64,000 bases of DNA from an uncultured bacterium (lineage in GTDB: Bacteria > Cyanobacteriota > Vampirovibrionia > Gastranaerophilales > Gastranaerophilaceae), in the NCBI GenBank assembly GCA_902462155.1, contig CABQAQ010000009.1:1-64000 (forward strand), written 5' to 3'. This document shows positions 37,712 to 45,196 of the stretch, in pieces. Both the position numbers and the translations under genes were made by a program. Within the stretch, counting starts at the first letter, position 1; every line of letters begins with the position of its first letter. Under the pieces are notes generated by a model. That model saw only the letters and a program-made list of their open reading frames with translations. It was not told the DNA's origin and ran no database searches.

Positions 37712-37900
37712 ATGCAAAATGTAAAAAATGTTACAGATTCTTTACTCACTATGTCCGATATGCTTGAAGAGCTACCTATAGGAGTAGTACAGGTGAGAAC
37801 TTACATTAAGGATGGACGATTAAAAGCCGAAAAAATCAGAAACAAATTTTACGCAACAAGAGAAGACTTTATCGACTTTAAAAAACGTTTGAATTTTTAA
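37712..37900 (+). CDS. small MerR/excisionase-type HTH protein
   Basis: A 62-residue protein with one predicted winged helix (LPIGVVQVRTYIKDGRLKAE) followed by YATREDFIDF, the helix-wing pattern of phage Xis and HTH_17 proteins. GAAAGGAGAG upstream is a good ribosome-binding site. Divergent from the repressor, it may be Cro-like or the recombination directionality factor for the serine recombinase. Confidence 0.7.
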   Translation: MQNVKNVTDSLLTMSDMLEELPIGVVQVRTYIKDGRLKAEKIRNKFYATREDFIDFKKRLNF

Positions 37901-37995
37901 TTTTATTTAGTCGTTAAGATCAAAAACTAAACAAGCTACTAGACACTGTCTACAGGGCTTAGTTTGCATACGAAAGAAAAGGAGAAACGAAGAAA

Positions 37996-38193
37996 ATGAT
38001 AGAGAAATCACAGGAAATAATAGAAATGAAAATAAAAGACGGAATGGCATTTACAGTTTCGTTTTCGAACGATCCGCCAGACTATCAACGTCTTGATGAG
38101 ATTGAGGGATATTGTGAAAAATACCCAACAAACTCAATAGGGTTTAAACAAAGTATTTTAGACATCATCAACAAGACAAAGGAGAACAAATAA
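37996..38193 (+). CDS. small phage protein of unknown function (65 aa)
   Basis: A 65-residue acidic protein beginning MIEKSQEIIEMKIKDG with an AAAGGAG-type ribosome-binding site. Its stop overlaps the start of the YopX-like gene, so they are translationally coupled. No family recognised. Confidence 0.6.
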   Translation: MIEKSQEIIEMKIKDGMAFTVSFSNDPPDYQRLDEIEGYCEKYPTNSIGFKQSILDIINKTKENK

Positions 38194-38600
38194 TGCAAGA
38201 TAGATTTAAGTTCAGAGGCAAAAGAATTGATAATAACCAGTGGTATTATGGCAGTTATTTATATTTGCATAACCCACCTAAATATGATTGGAATGGTACA
38301 AAACACGAAAGCATAGAAGATGTCCACTTTATCATTGATGAAAAAGATGTAAATTATGGAGTTTATCCGGAAGCAGTAGGACAATGTACTGGCTTAAAAG
38401 ACAAGAACGGCAAGTTCATTTATGAGGGGGATATAGTATATATTGCAAGAGAAGAAGAAAATGCAACAATTAAATGGGATAGTGATTTGGCAAGATTTTT
38501 GATTGACTTTATTAACGAAAATGTAATAGCAGATTTTGACAACTATTATAGTCAAGAGTTGGAAGTTATCGGTAATATTTACGAGGACGAACAATGTTAG
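38193..38600 (+). CDS. YopX-family phage protein
   Basis: A 135-residue protein with the hallmark FRGKRIDNNQWYYGSYL and GQCTGLKDKNGKFIYEGDIV sequences of YopX, a beta-rich protein found in phages of Firmicutes and other bacteria. Function is unknown. It overlaps both neighbours, so it belongs to an early phage operon. Confidence 0.85.
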   Translation: MQDRFKFRGKRIDNNQWYYGSYLYLHNPPKYDWNGTKHESIEDVHFIIDEKDVNYGVYPEAVGQCTGLKDKNGKFIYEGDIVYIAREEENATIKWDSDLARFLIDFINENVIADFDNYYSQELEVIGNIYEDEQC

Positions 38601-38752
38601 ATATTATGTTACGAACAAATCCTAAATTAGTTTCCGATGAAGAATTATTAAACTACAAACAGTATCTGCAAGAAAAAATAAAACAATACAAAAAGCAGTT
38701 ACTTAAAGTAAATAGAGTAATCAAACAAAGAAAATTAAGCGAGGTGGAATAG
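38594..38752 (+). CDS. 52-aa phage protein
   Basis: The ORF starts at ATG 38594 inside the end of the YopX gene and encodes a Lys/Gln-rich, strongly helical peptide beginning MLDIMLRTNPK. Overlap with the upstream gene and continuity of direction support translation. Function is unknown. Confidence 0.5.
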   Translation: MLDIMLRTNPKLVSDEELLNYKQYLQEKIKQYKKQLLKVNRVIKQRKLSEVE

Positions 38753-38815
38753 ATGAATTATGATATAGAGTTTAGAGTTTACTAATCCCCTGAACTTTTG
38801 GAGAAATAACAAAAA

Positions 38816-38929
38816 ATGACAGGAATAAAAGCAATGAGAATGCAAGAAACAACTTGTAAAAAAGATCAAATATGGGGCGTACAATACAACACTTATACGA
38901 ATTTAAGAAAAGTGTTTTTACGATTTTAA
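38816..38929 (+). CDS. short ORF (37 aa) overlapping the next gene
   Basis: ATG 38816 with GGAG about 12 bases upstream encodes a peptide beginning MTGIKAMRMQETTCKK. It overlaps the start of the 38872 ORF in another frame and may be a coupling leader for it, since that gene has no clear ribosome-binding site. Confidence 0.3.
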   Translation: MTGIKAMRMQETTCKKDQIWGVQYNTYTNLRKVFLRF

Positions 38930-39510
38930 ATGATAAGCCTAAGAAGAGGAGAAAAGTTCAAAATAAACAATATTTTGATTATGAAAAAAGTAAATCTAAA
39001 TTTCTAAAGCTTGCCAAGTCAGGTAAAACAATGAAGGATATTAGAGAATTTTTCACACCTTATGAGTTTAGAAAGCTAAGAACAATGTTAAGAGAAGATG
39101 AATCGATAAAAAGAGTTTTTACAGAAGAGGAATATTTCGATTTATTTGAATTAGATTTAAGGCAACAAGAAGTTAAAAAGTTACTAAAAAAAGGTTTAAC
39201 AATAAAAAAGATAGCGAAAGTTTTTAAATGTACTGAACAATCTATAATACAACGAATAAAAAGAATGAAGATAAAAAAGCTTTTACCACAGGAAATTTAT
39301 TTTAATTTGTTTGAATTGAACCCAATGGAGCAAGAAACAAAAAAGTTGCTTGAAAAAGGCTTGACGAAAAAAGAAATAGCACGAATCTTGTGCCTAAATA
39401 AAGAAAGTATCCGAATGTACGAATGGAGGATAAAACGAAAACAAGACTTGCTAAAAATGGAGCATAAGTGGAAGAGTGAGAAATTTATAAAAGTTCATGA
39501 AGAAAGGTAA
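38872..39510 (+). CDS. DNA-binding protein with repeated HTH units
   Basis: A 212-residue, very basic protein. Two similar units (FDLFELDLRQQEVKKLLKKG and FNLFELNPMEQETKKLLEKG), each followed by a sigma-region-4-like helix-turn-helix (LTIKKIAKVFKCTEQSIIQR and LTKKEIARILCLNKESIRMY), show an internal duplication. A further degenerate unit lies near residues 45-75. It may be a phage transcription factor. It lies seven bases before the Xis-like gene. Confidence 0.65.
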   Translation: MGRTIQHLYEFKKSVFTILNDKPKKRRKVQNKQYFDYEKSKSKFLKLAKSGKTMKDIREFFTPYEFRKLRTMLREDESIKRVFTEEEYFDLFELDLRQQEVKKLLKKGLTIKKIAKVFKCTEQSIIQRIKRMKIKKLLPQEIYFNLFELNPMEQETKKLLEKGLTKKEIARILCLNKESIRMYEWRIKRKQDLLKMEHKWKSEKFIKVHEER

Positions 39511-39516
39511 AAATTT

Positions 39517-39690
39517 ATGTTTGGATTAATATCAATAAAAGACTTTGCGAAGAAACTTGAAAAGCCTGAAAGTACAATCAGAACTTGGAGAAGAAGAGGT
39601 GATTTGCCATCATTTATATTTGTAAATATAGGTTCAACGGTATTTATAAAGATTAAAAAGTTTGAAGAGTGGGTTGAAAATATGTCATGA
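39517..39690 (+). CDS. excisionase-like HTH protein (57 aa)
   Basis: ATG 39517 with AAAGG upstream. The protein reads as a single winged helix: ISIKDFAKKLEKPESTIRTW, then RRRGDLPSFIFVN and a FEEWVENMS end, as in phage Xis/AlpA-like proteins. Its stop overlaps the integrase start (ATGA), so it is the likely directionality factor for the tyrosine integrase. Confidence 0.72.
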   Translation: MFGLISIKDFAKKLEKPESTIRTWRRRGDLPSFIFVNIGSTVFIKIKKFEEWVENMS

Positions 39691-40718
39691 GGTGTTACAA
39701 GTATAGTATGAGTATATATAAAAAGAATGGAAAATATTATTGCCGTTTTCAAATTGATGGGGAACGGCATCATTATTTATGCAATGGTGCAACAAGTGAA
39801 AAAGAAGCCCGCAAAATTGAAGATGGCTTTAGGTACAAACTTCAACAACAGCAAAATGGGGTAATTGCTAAAAATATAAAAAAAATAAAATTATCTAAAA
39901 TTTTAGATATGTATTTAGATTATTCAAAGCTTAACAAGAAAAGTTATAATGGTGATTTAAGCATTGTTACAGTTATAAAGACATATTTTAAAGATATTTA
40001 TGCAAATGATTTAAATTTAAGCAAATTAGAAAGTTTTAAAAAATATTTACTTGAAGAAAGAAAAGTTTCAAAAGCCACAGTAAACAGGTATAGGTCAGCA
40101 ATAAGTAAAGCGTATAATTTAGCTATTGCGAATAAATTTTTAAAAGAAAATCCTATTAATGAATTTAAGAAATTAAAAGAAAAGAATTTTATGATAAGGT
40201 TTTTAACAAAAGAAGAAGAAATAAAGCTTTATAACAATCTTTCTGCCAATTTAAAACCATTAGTCACAACAGCATTACAAACAGGAATGAGAAAAAATGA
40301 AATTTTTAAACTCAAATGGAGCAATATAAATTTTGCATTGGGCTTCATAGAGTTATTAGAAACAAAATCAGGTAAAAGCAGAAAAATACCAATATCAGAT
40401 AAATTAAGAGATGTCTTGACACATAATCTGCAAGTAAATATTGGGGGTGAGTATGTATTTTTAAATCCGTTAACAAGTAAACCCTATAGTAATATATCGA
40501 AATCTTTTAAAAAAGCCTTGAAAGCAGCCAATATAGAAAACTTTAGATTTCACGACTTAAGGCATACTGTAGCGACACGTTTGGTTGAAAAAGGTATTGA
40601 TTTGGTTGTGGTAAAAGAAATATTGGGTCATTCAAAAATAGATACCACTTTAAGGTATGCCCATGCTGTTCCAAAAAGAAAATTGGAAGCAATAGAAGTT
40701 CTTAATTCATATAATTAA
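39687..40718 (+). CDS. tyrosine-type site-specific integrase
   Basis: A 343-residue integrase. An N-terminal AP2-like arm-binding region (MSIYKKNGKYYCRFQIDG), the SAM-like core-binding domain (about 85-165), and the catalytic domain with TGMRKNEI (Arg), FHDLRHTVATRL (His-x-x-Arg), EILGHS (His) and the nucleophile in TLRYAH. All catalytic residues are present. It is coupled to the upstream Xis-like gene and points toward the truncated tail module. Confidence 0.94.
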   Translation: MRCYKYSMSIYKKNGKYYCRFQIDGERHHYLCNGATSEKEARKIEDGFRYKLQQQQNGVIAKNIKKIKLSKILDMYLDYSKLNKKSYNGDLSIVTVIKTYFKDIYANDLNLSKLESFKKYLLEERKVSKATVNRYRSAISKAYNLAIANKFLKENPINEFKKLKEKNFMIRFLTKEEEIKLYNNLSANLKPLVTTALQTGMRKNEIFKLKWSNINFALGFIELLETKSGKSRKIPISDKLRDVLTHNLQVNIGGEYVFLNPLTSKPYSNISKSFKKALKAANIENFRFHDLRHTVATRLVEKGIDLVVVKEILGHSKIDTTLRYAHAVPKRKLEAIEVLNSYN

Positions 40719-40822
40719 GATTTAATTCAAATTAAAAAATGGACACACTATGGACATGAAAAATAATAATTAAAAATTAGGATAAATTAAAAGTCTTTAT
40801 ATATAAGCTATTTTAAAGAATG
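40719..40822. other. boundary between the integrase and the tail module
   Basis: About 100 bp with no coding signal. It contains ATGGACA twice within 18 bp (near 40739-40756), possible integrase arm or core sites. The baseplate-J gene is cut off immediately to the right, so an element end probably lies here. Confidence 0.35.
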
Positions 40823-41218
40823 CTAAGCTTTAAGCTTTTTAGATTGGAAAACAAACAAACCGTCTTTTGTTTCAACCTCAACTCCTGATTGAATTGTGAA
40901 ATTAAAATCTAGAGGCGAATCAACCGAAAATTGTAAAGTAGTAACAGAAGAACTTGCTAAAAGTTTTCTAACATCTAGTGGTTCACCGATATGTTCCAAG
41001 TTATTCAAAGATGCATAGCTTAACAAATTCTGTTTTGCTGTTTCTTGAATTGCCATCCTTAAAACGGTTTTGCGATAAGCACCGACATCTACCATCAATC
41101 TTTCAATTTGAGCTGATTGAAGTGTTTTTCCACTTTTTTCTTCGTATAATTTAATCCATTCATTTGTTATTGTTTCAGGATTTCTATCTATAAAATTTGG
41201 TTCAGGAAGTTGTGTCAT
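40823..41218 (-). pseudogene. baseplate assembly protein J, C-terminally truncated
   Basis: The 131 residues match the N-terminus of P2/Mu-type baseplate J proteins (PEPNFIDRNPETITNEWI, then an alpha-helical block). Complete J proteins are about 300 residues, so more than half is missing and the frame ends in unrelated sequence next to the integrase. The start overlaps the W-like gene stop (ATGA-type coupling), the normal W-J order. Confidence 0.8.
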
Positions 41219-41541
41219 AAAGTTACCTCCGTTGAACTTTTTGTATTATTTGAAGATTTAAGTGTCCATTGAATTTTAACTTTTATTTGAGTTGCATTAA
41301 TTTCAACGGTTACGGAATCAATTTTTATTCTGGTTTCCCATTTTTCAATTGCATCAACTGATTCTCTGATAATATTTGCTTTTGCTGAATTAACAGGATA
41401 ATCGACATATTTATATATATCAGAACCGAAAGTTGGTCTTAGTGGATCTGAACCTTTTTGAGTTAATAAAATTATTGCAATACATTGGTTTATATCCTCA
41501 ACACCTTGGGCCACTTTGCCAAGCAACTTGTTCGCCAACAT
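41215..41541 (-). CDS. baseplate protein W (gp25-like), probably with altered N-terminus
   Basis: A 108-residue gp25-like protein, with VAQGVEDINQCIAIILLTQKG and the typical GSDIYKYVDYPVN block, so it is a wedge component. Its first ten residues come from sequence that also encodes the end of the V-like frame and do not resemble a normal W start, consistent with a V/W deletion junction. Confidence 0.75.
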   Translation of the reverse strand: MLANKLLGKVAQGVEDINQCIAIILLTQKGSDPLRPTFGSDIYKYVDYPVNSAKANIIRESVDAIEKWETRIKIDSVTVEINATQIKVKIQWTLKSSNNTKSSTEVTL

Positions 41542-41683
41542 CTACAACAGAATAATACTTGTCCTTCAAAGTTTTCTTTTGAAGAATGGGCAACCAATAA
41601 GAAGTCATATTATCGTCAGCAAATTCCACTCTAGCTTTTGCTGTTAGTGGATTTACATTCGTTACAGTTCCAAATTTTAGCAA
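41498..41683 (-). pseudogene. baseplate spike protein V, truncated
   Basis: The 61 residues from a TTG start match the N-terminus of P2-type V (LKFGTVTNVNPLTAKARVEF, ending SVVDVGEQVA). Normal V proteins are about 200 residues with an OB fold and spike. The frame breaks at GEQVA, exactly where the W-like gene begins, so most of V was lost by deletion. Confidence 0.7.
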
Positions 41684-42645
41684 GACTTCACCTCCAAACT
41701 TAGTGAATATCCACTACTTCTATCAAGAGTATGTGTTGCTTGAGTTATATGATATTTGCCTGAAAAATAACCGACATCTTTAACTTCAACATTGAGTCCA
41801 GCAATCAGATAAGGATTTCCCATCATATTTAGAGAACCTTCTATTGTATGATTGCCTTTTGCCAGTGCGGCTTTTGCTTTAACTAATGCTTATTGTTTAT
41901 TTTCAACTCTTTGGGATATTTTTAAAGTATCGCCTTTGACACATTTTGTATTTTTTGCCGTAGCTGTGATTATTTTTCCAGTCTTTGGATTGTGATAACT
42001 TACAGTAACAGCCTTGTAATAATGGCTCGTTTTTTCTCTAAAATTAATATTTGAGCAATCACTTCGGTTGATAATCTTAGCTGACTTTGCATTAATTAAT
42101 TTTTGAGTTTTATAAAACACAAGTTGGGTATCTGTAATTTTGAAGATATAACCATATTGTTCTGCTAGAGTTTTTAAGAATTTCAAATCTCTTGTTTGAT
42201 TTTGGGTTATTCTTTCAACTCTAATATCCTCAATTTCTCCAACAAGGGTAAAATTATGTTTTTTCGCTATTTCATTAGCAATTTGTTTTAAAGACTTATT
42301 TTTATAAGCAACAGAATTCTTTTGTCTTAACGATTTTGTAATTCCTGTTGTAATAGCTTTTACAGTTAAAGTATCAGGTGGGGTTTGAAATTCAACTTCA
42401 TCTATTTCAAACAAACCACAATTTAATAGTTTTTCGCCAATATATCCTATATACAAGCGAAGTGAATCACCTTTTGAAGGAATCCAAGCACTTTGCCATA
42501 ATTTTTCAGAATCTTCAAAAACAATTTCGATTTCATCACTCTGTCCATGTTCAAAATCAGTATAATTAATACTTAGAACATATTTAGAAATATCCTTTGT
42601 TATATCTTTTTTGTTGTATTCAAGTTTAAATATAGGTTGTAGCAT
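41677..42645 (-). pseudogene. tail protein D (late control/hub) with in-frame stop
   Basis: Codons 1-251 match phage late-control protein D (hub), for example LEYNKKDITKDISKYVLSI and the FLKTLAEQYGYIFKITDTQL block. A TAA at 41890-41892 interrupts it. The same frame stays open for 70 more codons (ALVKAKAALAKGN, then LIAGLNVEVKDVGYFSGKYH) to a stop at 41677-41679, with typical D C-terminal sequence. So the gene has a nonsense mutation or needs readthrough. It has no AUG-type restart with a good ribosome-binding site. Confidence 0.75.
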
Positions 42646-42779
42646 TATTTAATCTTTCTATTAAATAAAAATTAACAATTGCATCTAGTTATCTTGAAAA
42701 AGTTGCAAAATCATATTAAAGTATTTGTATAAAGTACGAAAAGCTTTATACTACTGAATATACAAAAGGAGCCTCAATA

Positions 42780-43031
42780 ATGACTAAATCTAAAGTTATT
42801 ACAAATGAAGATTTAATTAAAGCATTACCACAAGATAGACAAGCTCGCATTAACGCGGAAGTCGAAAAAAACATTGCAAAATGGGGTGGAGCCAGAGCAA
42901 ATAGTGGCAGAAAAGCTGTTGTATCTGGTAAAATTCTTAAATATACAAAAAGACTTACAGAACAAGAAGCAAAATTCATTGATTATGCACGAAAGCATAA
43001 TATTGATTATAACGACTTGATGCAAGGTTAA
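42780..43031 (+). CDS. possible antitoxin/DNA-binding small protein (83 aa)
   Basis: An 83-residue basic protein beginning MTKSKVITNEDLIKALPQDR with an AAAGGAG ribosome-binding site. The LPQDRQARINAEVEKN helix is similar to segments of HigA/XRE-type antitoxins, and GARANSGRK resembles a DNA-contacting loop. No toxin is adjacent. It is inserted on the plus strand upstream of D, inside the minus-strand tail module. Confidence 0.5.
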   Translation: MTKSKVITNEDLIKALPQDRQARINAEVEKNIAKWGGARANSGRKAVVSGKILKYTKRLTEQEAKFIDYARKHNIDYNDLMQG

Positions 43032-43158
43032 ATTTTATTTAATTGTTAATGTGCAATTGATATAAGAGAACTTTTATTATTTAATTCAGTTGTCTTTTAA
43101 TAATTCTAAATTCATATCTTAAAAATGATTGTTGAAGCCTTAATAAAGGAGAGATATA

Positions 43159-43397
43159 ATGACTAAAAATCTTGAATATTATTTAAATTTACCTTGGTCT
43201 TATTGTTTTGAGTGGAGTGATGAAGAAGAATGTTACATCGCCTCTATTCAAGAATTAAAAGGTTGTATGTCTCATGGTGATTCCATATTAGAAGCTACTG
43301 AAATGATACAAGATGCTTTAAAATCATATTTAACTTGTGCATTACACATAATGAAGTTATACCGGAGCCTTTAAAACCTATTGAGCAAACTCTATAA
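43159..43397 (+). pseudogene. HicB-like antitoxin with frameshift
   Basis: Residues 1-62 match HicB antitoxins (LEYYLNLPWSYCFEWSDEEE, then YIASIQELKGCMSHGDSILE). After codon CAC at 43345-43347 the frame leaves the family sequence and stops at 43374. Skipping two bases restores NEVIPEPLKPIEQ, a typical HicB end, to a stop at 43395-43397. No HicA toxin is present. It is a decayed antitoxin gene. Confidence 0.7.
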
Positions 43398-43428
43398 TCT
43401 TTCTTACTTGATGGTTGAAATATTATAA

Positions 43429-43554
43429 CCAATTAGTTATAATGCAATTTATATTATTCTTAACCATTTTATGAAAGCGACAAAGAAAACTCCCAAAAGA
43501 GAAATAGAAAAAGCAAATAAATTAAAGCAAGATTATAACGAAAGGTTCAACTGA
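43429..43554 (+). pseudogene. C-terminal remnant of a Gp49/HigB-type toxin
   Basis: An open stretch encodes ILNHFMKATKKTPKREIEKA, the conserved C-terminal end of phage Gp49-like (RelE/HigB family) toxins, without the catalytic core. It ends one base before the XRE gene start, the normal toxin-antitoxin spacing. The 5' two thirds are missing. Confidence 0.6.
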
Positions 43555-43555
43555 T

Positions 43556-43846
43556 ATGAAAGATAATAAAGTAAAACATAGTGCTAATTGGTCAGATTTC
43601 AAACAATCATTAGGTTTGTCTCAAGACGAAATTGCAGAAATTGATCTAAAAGTAGAACTAATGGGAAAACTTTTACAAATTAGAAAAGAATTAGGTTTAA
43701 CCCAAGCAGAGTTTGCTGAACGTTGTCATATAAAGCAAGAATATCTTGCTAGAATTGAACGATCTAAATCTGCACCACAAATTGATACTTTATTAAAAAT
43801 ACTGGTACCATTTGGTTACAAGTTAGATATTGTACCTTTGCATTAA
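43556..43846 (+). CDS. HigA-type XRE antitoxin
   Basis: A 96-residue protein with a C-terminal XRE helix-turn-helix (LGLTQAEFAERCHIKQEYLA, about residues 52-71) and an N-terminal helical arm. It follows a truncated Gp49-like toxin remnant, so it is an orphan antitoxin. It may still repress its own promoter. Confidence 0.75.
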   Translation: MKDNKVKHSANWSDFKQSLGLSQDEIAEIDLKVELMGKLLQIRKELGLTQAEFAERCHIKQEYLARIERSKSAPQIDTLLKILVPFGYKLDIVPLH

Positions 43847-43990
43847 TTATTCTAAACTAAGCCCTCTATCTAACCTTATTTCAGCAAAATAAATCTGTGC
43901 TAGGTGGCTTTTAACTTATTTTTCAGTCATTATTCATTTGTGAATGTACGAATCAGTTGATTTTCAATAATTTTTATTATTGAATTTAAA

Positions 43991-44044
43991 CATCACCTAG
44001 GATTTTCTCACTGGACAAGTGCATAGATGCCTAGGTATTTGATT
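43991..44044 (-). repeat. structured repeat, copy A
   Basis: 54-bp unit whose ends are ACCTAGG and its inverse CCTAGGT; inner CACT/AGTG pairs around a small loop. Nearly identical to 44503-44557, with differences confined to the inner loop and one base pair. On the minus strand it would fold as a bulged hairpin RNA. No known family recognised. Confidence 0.6.
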
Positions 44045-44193
44045 GCCTTCTCCAAAGAAAAAATTATAATGCTTTATCTCAAAGCAAAATTGCAATTAAA
44101 TAACTACTGAAATACTTAATTTTGGTAAATATAATGCTTATTTAGGGTTGACAAAAATGGGGTTGTAGTAAATAATAAAAATATAGAGGACTT

Positions 44194-44220
44194 GAGTATA
44201 GCAGTCCTAATACTATACTC
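44194..44220 (-). terminator. hairpin after the micro-peptide ORF
   Basis: Perfect 8-bp stem GAGTATAG / CTATACTC with an 11-base loop; on the minus strand a TATATTTTTATT stretch follows 11 bases later. It is a likely terminator of a short minus-strand transcript carrying the 24-residue ORF. Confidence 0.5.
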
Positions 44221-44233
44221 AATCCACCGTTCT

Positions 44234-44308
44234 CTATAAAGCAGTTAAAGAACTTAAAAATAGTAGCAGTCCTATTGCTACTATTTTTATTATGGTCTTC
44301 ACGCTCAT
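44234..44308 (-). CDS. hydrophobic 24-aa peptide, type I toxin-like candidate
   Basis: ORF starting MSVKTIIK, then a continuous hydrophobic stretch of about 15 residues, and a stop. A very strong ribosome-binding site (AAAGGAGGG, 44316-44324) sits about seven bases upstream of ATG 44308. A TATAAT on the minus strand (44410-44415) and a hairpin (44194-44220) would define a transcript of about 200 nt. Length and composition resemble type I toxin peptides, but it could be the remnant of a signal peptide or lysis gene. Confidence 0.45.
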   Translation of the reverse strand: MSVKTIIKIVAIGLLLFLSSLTAL

Positions 44309-44364
44309 AGCTGCGCCCTCCTTTCTAGTCTAACTTCCACCAAATTGTCTGTGCTAGTGGAGGG
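44306..44364 (-). promoter_or_regulatory. 5' leader with complementary anti-Shine-Dalgarno
   Basis: On the minus strand CCCTCC (44364-44359) is complementary to the ribosome-binding GGAGGG (44321-44316). A competing pairing, CCAC with GTGG in the intervening loop, is also possible. This would hide the start site in the full-length RNA, as in several type I toxin mRNAs. Confidence 0.4.
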
Positions 44365-44502
44365 TTTTACGATGTTGTCCCCTTAATATTTTAATGTGCA
44401 ATAGTTCTCATTATATCAGAAAATAAGGACTTATTCAGTAATTATTTAATTTTCAATGTACCAATTAGTTGATTTTATAAAACTTTTATTATTTAATTCA
44501 GT

Positions 44503-44557
44503 CATCACCTAGGATTTTCTCACTGCACCAAGCGCATAGATGCCTAGGTATTTGATT
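44503..44557 (-). repeat. structured repeat, copy B
   Basis: 55-bp unit nearly identical to 43991-44044 and starting within the stop codon of tail gene X. The inner stem changes A to G in one arm, keeping the pair as a G-U wobble. A further shared stretch of 21 bases precedes it (44482-44502) and recurs at 43070-43090. Confidence 0.6.
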
Positions 44558-44771
44558 ATTTCTTCCAAGGTGGTGTTGTGAAACTAATAGTTTCTTTTTC
44601 TTCTATTGCAGGAATTTTTAATTTAACTCCTGATGCTAAAATCGGAGTGATTGCAACTTCCGGATTGGCTTGGATAATAATTTCATATTTTGTTGGATCG
44701 TTGTAAAACTTATATGCAATCAAATCCCATCTATCGTTATCTTTAGTTACATAACTGTAAAATTCGGTCAT
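44556..44771 (-). CDS. phage tail protein X (LysM-like)
   Basis: A 71-residue LysM-like protein (FYSYVTKDNDRWDLIAYKFY, ILASGVKLKIPA) matching P2 gpX, which helps attach the tail tube to the baseplate. The start overlaps the stop of the U-like gene by four bases. Order U-X-D is as in P2. Confidence 0.88.
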   Translation of the reverse strand: MTEFYSYVTKDNDRWDLIAYKFYNDPTKYEIIIQANPEVAITPILASGVKLKIPAIEEKETISFTTPPWKK

Positions 44772-45187
44772 TTAGTCTTTAGACCTCCTTCTGATTCTTT
44801 TTGTTCAGGGGTTTTTCCGTCATATTCAATTAATTTTATTTCGACTTGAATGTATAAAACATCTCCCTCGTTTGTTGTTTGTTCTGTTGCTGAATCAATA
44901 CTGCTAATTACAAATACTCCGAGATATTCTCCATTTCCTTTTATAAACTGTAAAGGAGTGCCTAGCTCTGCAACATCTTTTAATTTTTCTAATTCCTCAC
45001 TTGGGGTACAAAATGAAGAATGGAAATTTAACTTGAGGTCAATATTTTTGAGGTTTTCACCTAAAAACTGCAATATTGTTTTTTTATTTATTCTTTCATG
45101 TTGAGCATAGTTATATGAGGAATTTTCTTTAATTCCACTAAAATATGTTATTAATTCAAATTGTATGTCTCCTAATTGTGCAAACAT
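44768..45187 (-). CDS. phage tail protein U
   Basis: A 139-residue protein like P2 gpU (LGDIQFELITYFSGIKE, then ERINKKTILQFLGENLKNI and the GTPLQFIKGNGEYLG block). It is needed for tail completion in P2-like phages. It lies nine bases after the tape-measure gene. Confidence 0.85.
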   Translation of the reverse strand: MFAQLGDIQFELITYFSGIKENSSYNYAQHERINKKTILQFLGENLKNIDLKLNFHSSFCTPSEELEKLKDVAELGTPLQFIKGNGEYLGVFVISSIDSATEQTTNEGDVLYIQVEIKLIEYDGKTPEQKESEGGLKTK

Positions 45188-45196
45188 TTTGTATTC

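Larger units (their letters stand above)
43847..44233. other. non-coding repeat-containing spacer
   Basis: No credible ORF. It contains copy A of a structured repeat (43991-44044) and, on the minus strand, a degenerate copy of the leader seen at 44306-44364: both have CTGTGCTAG (near 43894 and 44350, plus strand) and a nearby CCCTC. A hairpin at 44194-44220 ends it. Confidence 0.4.

Noticed and set aside
43847..44555. Group II intron, retron or diversity-generating retroelement
   Set aside because: No reverse transcriptase is encoded anywhere in the window and no domain V-like hairpin or adenine-variable template repeat was found.
43991..44557. Hammerhead, twister or similar self-cleaving ribozyme
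   Set aside because: The repeats lack the CUGAUGA/GAAA core of hammerheads and other catalytic-core sequences.
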